DNA of 64,000 nt from Anaerolineae bacterium (GTDB lineage Bacteria > Chloroflexota > Anaerolineae > Aggregatilineales > Phototrophicaceae). The translations under genes and the position numbers were made by a program. How positions within the stretch are numbered: position 1 is the first letter of the stretch; each line of letters starts with the position of its first letter. The notes under the pieces were generated by a model, which worked only from the letters and a program-made list of their open reading frames with translations, was not told where the DNA came from and did no database searches. The stretch lies in contig JALHQT010000001.1 of assembly GCA_022841825.1 (NCBI GenBank), positions 310,001-374,000 of the forward strand, written 5' to 3'. Of this stretch, positions 52,513 through 62,034 are shown piece after piece.

Positions 52513-53603
52513 TCCGGTTCATTCCCCTGACCAGGTGGAATGCGTTCGAAGCGGGTCATGCCGAGCAGGAGTGTCCGCAGAGAGTCTAGGATCACTTGCC
52601 GTCGTGCTTCCTGCGGTTCGATCATGGTGTTCAGCACATATGCTGCCTGGTCGCCACCCAGGTCAACGAAGAAAAGGTTGAGTGCGAGATCCGGGCTAAC
52701 GTATTGTTCGACTGCACGACCGTCGTTACGGAGAAAGCTGCCAGTCACAGGGAGCTGTGCACCAGTGCCGAGCGCGGGAGCCATGATTGCCAGAAGGTCG
52801 CTGCGCCAATCGACGAAACTGCTGCCCTCAAGTTGAGCAATCCGGATCGTAGCGAGCGCTTCGGCGCGGTTGTGCGCAAGGGTGATCGTGTCTTCAATGA
52901 TGGCGGAAGCGTTGTCTTCCTGGCTTGAAGCGGGCAACCAGGGGCTTGCCAGCGTGAGGGTGACATCAGTGGCAAAGACGATAGTGTTGGGCGGCATCTC
53001 GCTCAACGAGAGCGGGCGGTCTTCCAGCACAAGCTGGGGCAGTGGTGCTGTGACTTCCGCGCCGCCATTGAACCGTATGCTGGCGAGAATGGATACCCAC
53101 TGCTGGGGCTGCTGAAGGAGCGCGGTGAGTTGTGTCTGGTTGTCGACGAGAATTTCGGCGACCACGATACGACCTTCTGCAAGTGCAAGGAGCGCGTACA
53201 GACCGCCTTCGCTTCCAGTGTCGAGCGTATAGGGCAGGACGATCAGCCTGCCATTTGGCAGGTCAAATTCGGGGAAGTCTTCAATCGGGGTGCCGACGAA
53301 CGCCACCATCGAGAGCACTTCGTCGCGTACGGAATTCAAACTTGGCGTTGTAGCGTACTCCCAAATGTCCCAGACATCCTGAATCCGCAGATTGGCAAGG
53401 CGAGCATCTGGCTCAAGACTCGTGAGCATCACTGTGTTGGGTGAGTTAGGATCGACAGACACAAAGTACGATGCGGGAAACGTCACCTCCATCCCGCCAG
53501 GGGTTCTCACTAACTCTTGTGCCGCTGGTGCGCTGGAGGGGGTGGGTGTGGCGGCGACATCACCCCTGATGCTGAACATGAACGCCAGAAGCACGAATAG
53601 CAT
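52509..53603 (-). CDS. Secreted protein of unknown function
   Basis: The protein has 364 residues from ATG 53603. It starts with a signal peptide (MLFVLLAFMFSIRGDVAA), then a short TPTPSSAPAA linker and a globular body. Two similar halves may be present, each with a beta segment followed by LPNGRLIVLPYTL or TGSFLRNDGRAVEQYV. I do not recognise the family. The frame extends further upstream, but the added residues would cover the divergent promoter of the next gene and lack signal-peptide character. It is convergent with the giant surface protein; the two stops share CTAG at 52509-52512. Confidence 0.65.
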   Translation of the reverse strand: MLFVLLAFMFSIRGDVAATPTPSSAPAAQELVRTPGGMEVTFPASYFVSVDPNSPNTVMLTSLEPDARLANLRIQDVWDIWEYATTPSLNSVRDEVLSMVAFVGTPIEDFPEFDLPNGRLIVLPYTLDTGSEGGLYALLALAEGRIVVAEILVDNQTQLTALLQQPQQWVSILASIRFNGGAEVTAPLPQLVLEDRPLSLSEMPPNTIVFATDVTLTLASPWLPASSQEDNASAIIEDTITLAHNRAEALATIRIAQLEGSSFVDWRSDLLAIMAPALGTGAQLPVTGSFLRNDGRAVEQYVSPDLALNLFFVDLGGDQAAYVLNTMIEPQEARRQVILDSLRTLLLGMTRFERIPPGQGNEPD

Positions 53604-53728
53604 CGTGATGTGCCGGGTATCTGGACGTCTCGGATTGCTGTGCTGATGCTCTGCGCAATGGACGCCAGTGCTGACCTTGTGTCGTCCGAAGGTTCCCCAA
53701 AACCCAAATCTCAGAAGCGTTTTTCTGG

Positions 53729-53737
53729 TGGTATAAT
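53729..53737 (+). promoter_or_regulatory. Extended -10 promoter for the large sensor kinase operon
   Basis: TGG-TATAAT, a perfect extended -10, lies 48 bases before GTG 53785. No good -35 is seen. Confidence 0.6.
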
Positions 53738-53784
53738 CCATATTACAATTCTTCAACCTTACGTACACACGGAAATCGACCAAC

Positions 53785-56700
53785 GTGACCGAGCTTCCGA
53801 ATGACTTCCTCAACCTGCTCGCGAAGACCCCTGGGGACATCTTCTACTTCTTGCTGGTGTTCATTCTACTTCAAGCTGCGTTTTTCATTGCGTTTGGCAG
53901 CCGCACGCGCCTGTCTGGGGTACGGGCGGCATCACGGTACACACTGGCGACACTCGTCGCCATCGTGTCGTGGGCAGTGATGATGCTGGGTCTGATCGTC
54001 TCTGCGTTGGCGAATCAGCCGGTGGACTTGATTCTGCCGCCGCTGGAACGGGCTGTGCAGGTCATGACGGTTGTGGTGTTGTCGTGGGCGTTTATCACAG
54101 CCGACCACGAGCGTTTCGGACGCTTCTCGAACCTGGTGCTGCTCGTTTCGGGCTGGGCAGTCGTCATTGGGTTTTTCCTGACCTTTCTGCCGTGGACAAC
54201 GCCGGGTGTCAGCAGCGCTGGCTTCGCAAGCAGCATTTACAGCGTTTACTGGTCTTCCGCACTGGTAATCATCGCTAGCATCGGTTCTGTCCTAACCATT
54301 CTCTTCATTCGCTCCGTGCTGGATGCGCCGTTGAAGGTGATCTTCTTCGCGTTGATTGGCTTCGGAAGCCTTGTCACGCTGATGGGGGCTCTCCAGACTT
54401 CGCTTCCTGGCGATTATGTCGGTGTGCTGCGATTGACATATCTGGGCGCAATGCTCATCGTCCCGGCGATCATGTATCGAATGGTATTCATGCGGCTGGC
54501 ATCTGTGGCGCCTGCCGACGTTCCTGCAATTGCTCCCAAACTCGATTCGATGCTCGTTGCCCCAGGCGCCGCTGCCGAGTCGTCTGAAGAGGATGCTCGC
54601 CCCGCGTCAACTGCTGTGTTCAGCGAGCGCGAGACCTCTTCGGTGATGAAGGCGTTGGGACTCATGCTGGAACGTCCTGATCCAGAAGCAATCCCATCGC
54701 AGATTGTGACCAGTGCGTGTAGTACGCTGAAGGCGGACCTCGGCGCGCTGTTGACGCTGCAAGATGCCAACTATGCCGATGTAATTTACAGCCACAACAA
54801 GCTCTTGTCTCGTCCCATCGAGACTTTTTCCGTCGGTCTCGCTTCTCAGCCTACGCTTGTGAATGCGGTTGAGCGAAAGATGCAGCGTGTGCTGCTGGTG
54901 GATCGGAATACGGACGAACTGCGCGATCTCTACACTCGTTTTGACGTGGAGCAGGCGGGACCGACCTACTTCCAACCGCTTTTGCGCGGCGGGGAAGTGA
55001 TCGCCGTTTTGATGTTGGGGATGCCCTACAGCGGTCGTGAGCTGACCCAAGGCGAGCAGGAGACATTACGAACCATCGGCATCCTGGGCGCGAACCTGCT
55101 CGCCATCACAAATACCGCGAAGGATCAGCGTGTGAAGGCGGAGGGACGCATCATTCAGGCGATGGTGCGCGGCGTTTCTCCCGACGAGATTCCAGACTCA
55201 GATGTCGTCGCCTCGTGGGAGGAAATGCATCGTCAGTTAGACTCTGCGCGGGATCAGATCGTCCAACTCAGCCGTCAGGTGACGGCACTGAAGATTGAGC
55301 TGGATGACGAACGCAGCAGGGTGACAACGGCACTTTCTGACACCGAAGAGGGTCTGTCTGTGACCGGGCGTATGCTCGCCATGACAGAAGATCATGAACG
55401 CTTGATTCATGAGCGCGAACAGCTTTCTGCGCGCCTGCGTGACGCCGAAGCCAAGCTAGCCAGCGCCACCGCCAGCGGCGATGTTGGCTTGTTCCAGGCG
55501 ATGATCGACGTATTGAACCGCGAAAAGGGCGATCTGCAAAAGCAGCGCGACGCGCTTACGCAGCAAATCACGGAGCTGCGCGCTGCGGGCGACGGGGCGG
55601 TGGTGCCCGACGCGATGCGTGAGATGCTCGAGCGCATGAGTGATGAAAAGTCACGCCTGGAGCTTGACCGGGAGCAGCTACGCCAGCGCGTGGGCGAAAT
55701 CGAGGGGCAGTTGACCGCGCTTGGCATCGAAGGCGGCGCGAGCGGACTTGCGTCGCTCGTCACGAATCTTTATGAGCAGCAGGCGCAGATGCAGAGCAAG
55801 TATGATGCATTGAAGCGCGAAAGCGAAAGCGCTGGCGGGGCGGAAGTGGCGAAACTGCGCGTCGAGCTGGCAAATCTCGCCGCCGACCGCGAGGCACTGA
55901 CCAAGCAGCGCGAGATGCTGCGCGCGGACTATGACGAGCTTGCACGGCGCGCGGAGGCGCTCAAGGATCAGCGATCCCGCGTGATGGCAGAGGCGGCTGC
56001 CTATCAGCAAGAGCTGACCGAAGCCCATGTGCAGCAGGCGCAGATTCGCGTGGGACTTCAGCGTTCGTTGGAAGAGAAGTCGGCTCTGGTCAGTGAGCGT
56101 GACATGCTGATCGCGGAGAAGCTGGCATTGGAGTCCGAGCGCGACGGATTGCTGGCGCGCGTTGAGGGTGACCGCGAGCGTCTGGCACAGCTTGGGCAGG
56201 ATGGGGTCGGATCGCTGACTGGGATGATCGACGAGCTGACTCAGCGCCGTTCAGCACTGGAGCGCGATCTCCTTCAGGCGCAGCTTGAAGTCTCCGACCT
56301 GCAAAACCGCCTTGACGTTGCGCGCATCAAGACGATGGGGCAGCCCGCCACTGCTGAACCTGCCCTGGTGGATCAGTTCGCGGCGCTGGTGCACGGTTAC
56401 CGCACCTCGCTTTCGCCGATCATCGAGTATGTCGATCTGATGTTGGGTGAGTCGGCGGGTATTCTGGGCGACATGCAGCGTAAGTTCTTGCTTCGTGTGG
56501 CGTCGAATGCACGACGCTTGTGGACGATGACCGAGGGCTTGCAATGGCTGGCAGCGCTGGATACAGGGCGCTATCAAACGAAGCGCACGCAGGTGGATAT
56601 GATCGAAGTGATTGAAGACGCGATTACCCGCGCGGCTGTTCCTCTCCGCGAGAAAGATCTGACCATTCACCTCGACCTGGATGACGATCTGCCGAAGTTG

Positions 56701-57075
56701 AATGCGGACCCGGATGCGATGGTCCAGATGGTTGGGCAGCTCGTGACCAACGCCTATCTTGCCTGCGACCCCGGCGGCGCATTGTCCATCAGTGTGCGCC
56801 ATCAGCGGCTGCGCCTCCCGCGTGGAGATGCAAACGCGGAACAGGTCGATGCCCTGGTGGGTGCGGTCGCCGACAGCGGGGTAGGGATAGCTGCGGAAGA
56901 TCAGGCGTCTGTATTCTCGCGTCGATACCGCCTGGAAAACCCGCTTATTCCAGGCTTGGGAGATACAGGAGTAGGATTGGCAATTGCCAAACAACTGCTG
57001 GAAGCGCACGGTGGCGACATCTGGTTCGAGACAGGTGACCATGGGACGACCTTCTTCTTCGCAATTCCGTATTAG
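53785..57075 (+). CDS. Large sensor histidine kinase with 7TM, GAF and coiled-coil regions
   Basis: The protein has 1096 residues. About seven membrane helices (1-235) form an N-terminal sensor. A GAF-like domain follows (about 290-440: ADLGALLTLQDANYADVIYS, GEVIAVLMLGMPYSG). A very long coiled coil (about 475-855) is rich in Glu, Arg, Gln and Leu. The dimerisation/H-box reads FAALVHGYRTSLSPIIEYVD with His870, but the usual Glu or Asp after the His is Gly. The ATPase has MVGQLVTNAYLACDPGGAL, DSGVGIAAEDQ and GDTGVGLAIAKQLLEAHGG. GTG start; no clear Shine-Dalgarno. No response regulator is adjacent. LysM and LCP genes follow, suggesting envelope sensing. Confidence 0.88.
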   Translation: MTELPNDFLNLLAKTPGDIFYFLLVFILLQAAFFIAFGSRTRLSGVRAASRYTLATLVAIVSWAVMMLGLIVSALANQPVDLILPPLERAVQVMTVVVLSWAFITADHERFGRFSNLVLLVSGWAVVIGFFLTFLPWTTPGVSSAGFASSIYSVYWSSALVIIASIGSVLTILFIRSVLDAPLKVIFFALIGFGSLVTLMGALQTSLPGDYVGVLRLTYLGAMLIVPAIMYRMVFMRLASVAPADVPAIAPKLDSMLVAPGAAAESSEEDARPASTAVFSERETSSVMKALGLMLERPDPEAIPSQIVTSACSTLKADLGALLTLQDANYADVIYSHNKLLSRPIETFSVGLASQPTLVNAVERKMQRVLLVDRNTDELRDLYTRFDVEQAGPTYFQPLLRGGEVIAVLMLGMPYSGRELTQGEQETLRTIGILGANLLAITNTAKDQRVKAEGRIIQAMVRGVSPDEIPDSDVVASWEEMHRQLDSARDQIVQLSRQVTALKIELDDERSRVTTALSDTEEGLSVTGRMLAMTEDHERLIHEREQLSARLRDAEAKLASATASGDVGLFQAMIDVLNREKGDLQKQRDALTQQITELRAAGDGAVVPDAMREMLERMSDEKSRLELDREQLRQRVGEIEGQLTALGIEGGASGLASLVTNLYEQQAQMQSKYDALKRESESAGGAEVAKLRVELANLAADREALTKQREMLRADYDELARRAEALKDQRSRVMAEAAAYQQELTEAHVQQAQIRVGLQRSLEEKSALVSERDMLIAEKLALESERDGLLARVEGDRERLAQLGQDGVGSLTGMIDELTQRRSALERDLLQAQLEVSDLQNRLDVARIKTMGQPATAEPALVDQFAALVHGYRTSLSPIIEYVDLMLGESAGILGDMQRKFLLRVASNARRLWTMTEGLQWLAALDTGRYQTKRTQVDMIEVIEDAITRAAVPLREKDLTIHLDLDDDLPKLNADPDAMVQMVGQLVTNAYLACDPGGALSISVRHQRLRLPRGDANAEQVDALVGAVADSGVGIAAEDQASVFSRRYRLENPLIPGLGDTGVGLAIAKQLLEAHGGDIWFETGDHGTTFFFAIPY

Positions 57076-57092
57076 AGTGTGGGGTTAGTTTC

Positions 57093-58241
57093 ATGCGGCG
57101 GGATTACGGTGGTGAGATTCTGGTAGCCATTGGGACGATCAGCGTTCTGGTCTTTGCGGTGGCGTTTGCGGTGATATTGATTGTCGCACAGCAGGGACGC
57201 CCTGAAGCTGTGGCAACTGCGAGTGCTATCGGGCAAGCGGGTGCCAATGCGCCTGAAGCCAGCGCGACATCCCAGTCTGTGATAGGGGCAGTGCCCAGCG
57301 CGACCCGCGCGGTCGAGACACCGACTGCCACCCTCGCCGCGACTGTGGTTGAGCCGACCGAAGCGCCCCCTACGGCAACGCGGGACGCAGGGAGTGAGAC
57401 GACGACTGCCCAGCCTTCGGCAACACCGACAGACGTGCAGCCGAGCGCGACATTGCGCCCGCCTACCCGGACTCAGCCGCCTTTGACCGCTACTTCGACA
57501 CGCGCAGCGCCGAGTGCCACCCCAACAGCACGCCCAACCTTGACATCAACCTCTACTCTACTCCCGGCGACTGCGACCCCAACAGCGACTCCTACGGCGA
57601 CGCTGACCGCAACGTCGTCCGCCACGCCGACACTGACGGCGACTGCGACCCATACCATGACGCCTACGCACACGGCGACCGCATCGGCAACGCCGACGGC
57701 GACGGCGGTTCCCCCGACAAGTACCCCTGCATTGAGTGCGAGCGGCTGTCCTATTCCCCCCGGTTGGCTGCCGTATGCAGTCCAGTCCGGCGACACGTTG
57801 TTTTCATTGGCGCGGGGGAGCGGCAGCACCGTGAGTGCCCTTCAATCGGGCAACTGTCTTGCCGATGAAACCATTTTTGCAGCGCAGGAACTCTATCTGC
57901 CATCCCCGCAAGCAATAACGACTGCGGACACGATCGAGGGGTGCAGCGCCCCGGGTGTGTTCATCGATCCGGGTTTGTTCGGGCAAATGTTGAGCGGGGT
58001 TTTTGAGGTGCGTGGCACTGCACGCATCGAAGACTTCGCGTTTTATCGGCTGGAAATTGCGTCTGCGGGTTCAGAGGTGTTTGCGGAGATACGGCGCGGG
58101 GTGACGCCTGTGGTGGATGGCGTGCTTGCGCGCGTCAGCTCCGCACGGTTTGCGCCAGGCAGCTACCGCCTGCGCCTGGTCGTCGTCGATGCACGCGGCG
58201 GTTTTCCGCAACCCTGCGCCATACCGCTGATCATCCAATAG
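57093..58241 (+). CDS. Membrane-anchored LysM protein with Thr/Pro-rich linker
   Basis: The protein has 382 residues. TM anchor at about 9-32 (ILVAIGTISVLVFAVAFAVI). A mucin-like Ala/Thr/Pro/Ser linker covers about 40-222. A LysM motif follows (about 226-275: WLPYAVQSGDTLFSLARGSG, ALQSGNCLADETIFAAQELY), normally binding the GlcNAc backbone of peptidoglycan. The last 100 residues (FEVRGTARIEDFAFYRLEI, GSYRLRLVVVDARGGF) resemble an Ig-like module. It begins 17 bases after the sensor kinase stop and precedes the LCP gene. Confidence 0.82.
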   Translation: MRRDYGGEILVAIGTISVLVFAVAFAVILIVAQQGRPEAVATASAIGQAGANAPEASATSQSVIGAVPSATRAVETPTATLAATVVEPTEAPPTATRDAGSETTTAQPSATPTDVQPSATLRPPTRTQPPLTATSTRAAPSATPTARPTLTSTSTLLPATATPTATPTATLTATSSATPTLTATATHTMTPTHTATASATPTATAVPPTSTPALSASGCPIPPGWLPYAVQSGDTLFSLARGSGSTVSALQSGNCLADETIFAAQELYLPSPQAITTADTIEGCSAPGVFIDPGLFGQMLSGVFEVRGTARIEDFAFYRLEIASAGSEVFAEIRRGVTPVVDGVLARVSSARFAPGSYRLRLVVVDARGGFPQPCAIPLIIQ

Positions 58242-58315
58242 CCATTCCGCATTGGGCGTTCATCCGTTAGACTCTGACACTGCGATCGTTTCGTGATGTC
58301 AGGCAAGGGCACTTC

Positions 58316-60040
58316 ATGAGTGAACACAAACGGCGCGGCGCATGGGCTGCCACGCTGCTATATCGAATTGTCATTGTGGCGCTGGTCGCCGCGATCCTGT
58401 TTTTCGGCTATCAACTCGCGGAGGAGATTCTGCGGCGCATTGGCGAGCAGACGGCGGCGAGCGCTGCCAGCGCGTCATATCCTGGCACTGCGTCCGCGAT
58501 AGCGCCGACTGCGACATTAACGGCATCTCCTGAACTTACGGCGACAGTGACTCTGCCCTCCGTCACTCCGGAACCGACGGCGTCTGCCGGAGTGAGTCTG
58601 GGCAAACAAACGTTTGCCACCAACACGCCGCGCCCCCTCGATCCATCTGATGTGACGCTGCCCGCCATCAACACGCCGCAGATGATTTCGACACCGCCAC
58701 CTTCGGCGACGGTCTTGCCGATGGAGACGCTGACTTTGCCACCCACGCTGGACGCTGGCATTTCACTGACGCCGCGCCCGTTGCCGACTCTTTTCGTCTA
58801 TGGAGATGCGCCTGTTGATGCGCAGGCACCGACGGCAATCCCAACGGCGGTCGAGTATGTGGATCGTCGTGGCTACGACCTGATGAATATTGTCCTGCTC
58901 GGCAATGATGAGGAACTGACGAACGATAACTTCATTCGTACCGACACGATGATCATCGTCTCAATCAATCGCACGACGGGCACGGTTTCGATGCTGGGGC
59001 TGCCGCGCGACCTGTTTGTCTACATCCCCGGCTGGACGATGCAGCGTCTGAATCTCGCGTACATGCGCGGGCAATCGGTGGGGTGGACAGATGGCGGTTT
59101 TGGGCTTCTGCGTCAGACTATTCTGTACAACTTCGGCATTAACGTGCATTACTACGCGATGGTCAATCTCTCCGGGCTGACGGCGTTGATCGATGCAGTG
59201 GGCGGCGTCGAAGTGGCGGTAGACTGTGCCATCCTCAATCTGCCCCTGATTGGCGCGGAAGTGCCTGCCGCCGCGACACGCGCGACCGAAGAGGGTTCAT
59301 ATCTGCTTGATGTGGGCGTGTATGACATGAATGGCGGCGAGGCGCTGTGGTATGCGCGCGCGAGAGACAATGCCATTGAATTCGACCGTCAGCGCCGCCA
59401 GATGCAGCTCTTGCGCGCGATCTGGCGCAAAGCGCGCGATAACGGGTTGCTCACGAATGCACCCGCGCTCTGGAACGAAATTCAGCCCTATATCGAGACG
59501 AACCTGGCATTTGAAGACCTGATTGGACTGCTGCCGATTGCGCTCAATCTTGATCCGAGCGGGATCGAGAATTTCAACTTCCGCCGCCTTTACCACACCA
59601 CGCCCTGGCAGCCGCCGGATGGTGTGAACGTCCAGCTTCCGATTTACGATACCATCCGCCCAATGCTCGAAGACTTCTACAGTCCGCCGACCGAGAGCCA
59701 GGTGCGGCTGGAAGGTGCGTCAATCCGCATTCGGAACGGGACGACCAATGCCGATTGGGATCGTGTCGCAGCGGATCGCCTGGGCTACAGCGGCTTCATA
59801 GCAATTGCGGCAGGCGCGGCGGATAACTCCGATTACGCCGATACGATCCTGATCGACTATACCGGGCAAAACAAGGGCAGCAGCTTGCAGGACATCGCAC
59901 GGCTGTTGAACGTGCGACCGGAGAATATTCGTGTCGAGCCGAATCCTAATCGCGAGGTCGATTTCGAGGTCATCCTCGGTGAGAATTACGACTCCTGCAC
60001 CGAGGAAGGCATCGTGACGACGGGGGGAATTGAGGGGTAG
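58316..60040 (+). CDS. LCP family glycopolymer transferase with LytR C-terminal domain
   Basis: The protein has 574 residues. TM anchor at about 18-40 (IVIVALVAAILFFGYQLAEE), then a Thr/Pro-rich linker to about 185. The LCP domain (about 190-390) shows DLMNIVLLGNDEE, FIRTDTMIIVSINRTTGTVS, MLGLPRDLFVYIPGW, LIDAVGGVEVAVDC and the Arg-rich ARARDNAIEFDRQRRQMQLL. The C-terminal part (about 465-560, ASIRIRNGTTNADWDRVAA, ILIDYTGQNKGSSLQDIARL) is a LytR_C-type domain. These enzymes attach glycopolymers to the wall. AAGGG precedes the ATG. It is a paralog of the truncated protein at 1-818 and sits downstream of the kinase and LysM genes. Confidence 0.92.
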   Translation: MSEHKRRGAWAATLLYRIVIVALVAAILFFGYQLAEEILRRIGEQTAASAASASYPGTASAIAPTATLTASPELTATVTLPSVTPEPTASAGVSLGKQTFATNTPRPLDPSDVTLPAINTPQMISTPPPSATVLPMETLTLPPTLDAGISLTPRPLPTLFVYGDAPVDAQAPTAIPTAVEYVDRRGYDLMNIVLLGNDEELTNDNFIRTDTMIIVSINRTTGTVSMLGLPRDLFVYIPGWTMQRLNLAYMRGQSVGWTDGGFGLLRQTILYNFGINVHYYAMVNLSGLTALIDAVGGVEVAVDCAILNLPLIGAEVPAAATRATEEGSYLLDVGVYDMNGGEALWYARARDNAIEFDRQRRQMQLLRAIWRKARDNGLLTNAPALWNEIQPYIETNLAFEDLIGLLPIALNLDPSGIENFNFRRLYHTTPWQPPDGVNVQLPIYDTIRPMLEDFYSPPTESQVRLEGASIRIRNGTTNADWDRVAADRLGYSGFIAIAAGAADNSDYADTILIDYTGQNKGSSLQDIARLLNVRPENIRVEPNPNREVDFEVILGENYDSCTEEGIVTTGGIEG

Positions 60041-60065
60041 TAGGGGCGAACCCGTGGGTTCGCCC
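60040..60065. repeat. Intergenic palindromic repeat, possible bidirectional terminator
   Basis: GGGCGAACCC (60044-60053) and GGGTTCGCCC (60056-60065) pair perfectly around GT, preceded by GTAG. It lies in the 43-base gap between the convergent LCP and aldo/keto reductase genes and starts with the LCP stop codon's last base. Confidence 0.7.
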
Positions 60066-60083
60066 GACTGTCACCGATCTCTT

Positions 60084-61067
60084 CTACCAGCGGTGATGCA
60101 CCAGCGCTCGGATGTGGGTGTCGTAGATGCGCTGACACGCTTCCATCTGCGCGTCGGTCAGGGCGGGTAGGTCGGCGGCGGCGCAGTTGTCTTCGACCTG
60201 CGAAGGGCGCTTGGCACCGGGGATCGTACAGGTGACCGCCGGGAACATCAGGCACCAGCGCAGCGCGAACTGCGCCAGCGTTGTGCCGGTCGGCACAAGC
60301 GCCTTCAGCTCGTCCACCGCTTGCAGCGCAACCGCATAATCGACGCCGGAGAACGTTTCGCCCATGTCGAAGGATTCGCCGTGGCGGTTAAACTGGCGAT
60401 GATCGTCCGTGGAAAACGTCGTCTGCGCGGACATCTTGCCCGTCAGCATCCCGCTCGCCAGCGGAACGCGCGCCAGGATGCCGACCTTGCGCCTGGCAGC
60501 CTCAGCGAAAAAGAGTTCGGACGGGCGTAAGCGGAACAGGTTGAAGATGATCTGCACCGACTGGACGTTCGGATACTCAATCGCCTTCAACGCCTGCTCG
60601 ACCTTCTCGACGCTGACGCCGTAATGCTTGATCTTGCCTGCCGCCATCAGGTCGTCGAGGATGCCGAAGATTTCCGGCGTGTAATAGACGTCGGTGGGCG
60701 GACAGTGAAGCTGCACGAGATCGAGGCAGTCGGTCTCCAGGTTGCGCAGGCTGCGCTCGACCCAACTGACGAGATTTTCGTGGGTGTACCCTTCGACGGT
60801 CTGGCGGGGGAGTCGTCTTCCGGCTTTGGTGATGACGTAGAATGACTCTTTGCGTTCGCGGCGTAGTCTCGCAATCAGGCGTTCGCTGTGCCCGTCGCCG
60901 TAGACATCGGCGGTGTCGATCAGATTGACGCCGAGATCGAGGGCGCGATGCAGCGCCGCCATCGACTCGCGGTCGTCCACGTTACCCCATGCAGAGCCGA
61001 TTGCCCATGCGCCAAAACTGACTGTCGAAACGTTCCAACCTGTGCGACCGAATTCACGGTATTCCAT
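60084..61067 (-). CDS. Aldo/keto reductase
   Basis: (beta/alpha)8-barrel oxidoreductase of 327 residues using NADPH. The catalytic tetrad is visible as Asp51, Tyr56, Lys81 and His121 in LIDTADVYGDGHSERLIA, YVITKAGR and LVQLHCPPT. The C-terminal TCTIPGAKRPSQVEDN binds the cofactor phosphate. It resembles the broad AKR group including YajO/YhdN-like general reductases; the substrate is unknown. It lies 8 bases downstream of dppC on the same strand, so it may be co-transcribed with the transporter. Confidence 0.92.
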   Translation of the reverse strand: MEYREFGRTGWNVSTVSFGAWAIGSAWGNVDDRESMAALHRALDLGVNLIDTADVYGDGHSERLIARLRRERKESFYVITKAGRRLPRQTVEGYTHENLVSWVERSLRNLETDCLDLVQLHCPPTDVYYTPEIFGILDDLMAAGKIKHYGVSVEKVEQALKAIEYPNVQSVQIIFNLFRLRPSELFFAEAARRKVGILARVPLASGMLTGKMSAQTTFSTDDHRQFNRHGESFDMGETFSGVDYAVALQAVDELKALVPTGTTLAQFALRWCLMFPAVTCTIPGAKRPSQVEDNCAAADLPALTDAQMEACQRIYDTHIRALVHHRW

Positions 61068-61075
61068 GCTGCTGA

Positions 61076-62017
61076 TTAGTCCTTGCTGGTGGGGTCGAAG
61101 GCGTCGCGCAAGCCGTCGCCAATGACATACAGGCAGAGTACAGTGGTGAAGATGAGCACGCCCGGCATGATCACCAGGTGGACGCCGCGCGTGAAGTACT
61201 CGCGCGCTGCTTGAAGCATGTTACCCCAGGTTGGTTCCGGCGGCTTGACGCCCAGACCGAGGAAGCTTAACGCCGCTTCGACCAGAATGAGACTCCCAAT
61301 GTCGATCATGAGGCTGATGATGATGACGGAGAACAGATTGGGCAGGATATGGATGAACATGATGCGCGCCGCACCCGCGCCCATTGAACGCGCCGCCACG
61401 ACATAATCGCGTTCCCGCAGCGACAGCGTTTCGCCACGGACCAACCGTGCGGTACCCGTCCAGCCCAGCAAACCGAGGACGAGGATGAGCGGGACGACAC
61501 CGCTGCCGGTCGATGTTCGGATGAATAGCGCTGAGACGATGAGCAGCAGGAACAATGATGGGATTGATGTGAGCGTTGCGATGAACCAGTTGTTCAGATC
61601 ATCGATGATGCCGCCGTAGTAGCCGGTGACCATACCGAGGGCGACGCCGATGACGAGAGACAACCCCGCAGCGAGCGCGGCAATGCTGAGAGAGACACGC
61701 GCACCGTAGAGCAAACGCGCGAAATGGTCGCGCCCCAGGTCGTCCGTACCGAGGATGTGTGGGAACGATCCATAAGGGAGAAACGTCTTATCGGTCTGTA
61801 CATCCGTGTAGCTGATGTTCAACCAGGTTTCGAAGGCGGGTGCCAGGAGCGCGAACAGCACAAGAAGGGATAGTACCGCCAGCGCCACCAGAGTCAGTTT
61901 ATCGCGGCGGAGGCGGCGCAGCGCCCGCGACGTCAAAGAATCAGGTTTGCGGTGCTCGTGCGCTTCATCCGGAACGCCGATCTTGGCGACGGATGTCGTG
62001 GTCACTCGGGTTGCCAT
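61076..62017 (-). CDS. Oligopeptide ABC transporter permease (DppC/OppC type)
   Basis: The permease has 313 residues and about six membrane helices. RRLRRDKLTLVALAVLSLLV is the first. ILGTDDLGRDHFARLLYGAR is the conserved DppC motif, and RERDYVVAARSMGAGAARIM contains the EAA loop that contacts the ATPase. LVEAALSFLGLGVKPPEPTWG follows. ATG 62017 has GGAGG with a 9-base spacer; in-frame starts at 62023 and 62038 are less well placed. It follows dppB by 17 bases. No ATPase genes are within the window; they would have to lie elsewhere. Confidence 0.92.
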   Translation of the reverse strand: MATRVTTTSVAKIGVPDEAHEHRKPDSLTSRALRRLRRDKLTLVALAVLSLLVLFALLAPAFETWLNISYTDVQTDKTFLPYGSFPHILGTDDLGRDHFARLLYGARVSLSIAALAAGLSLVIGVALGMVTGYYGGIIDDLNNWFIATLTSIPSLFLLLIVSALFIRTSTGSGVVPLILVLGLLGWTGTARLVRGETLSLRERDYVVAARSMGAGAARIMFIHILPNLFSVIIISLMIDIGSLILVEAALSFLGLGVKPPEPTWGNMLQAAREYFTRGVHLVIMPGVLIFTTVLCLYVIGDGLRDAFDPTSKD

Positions 62018-62034
62018 ACTCATTTCCCTCCGCG

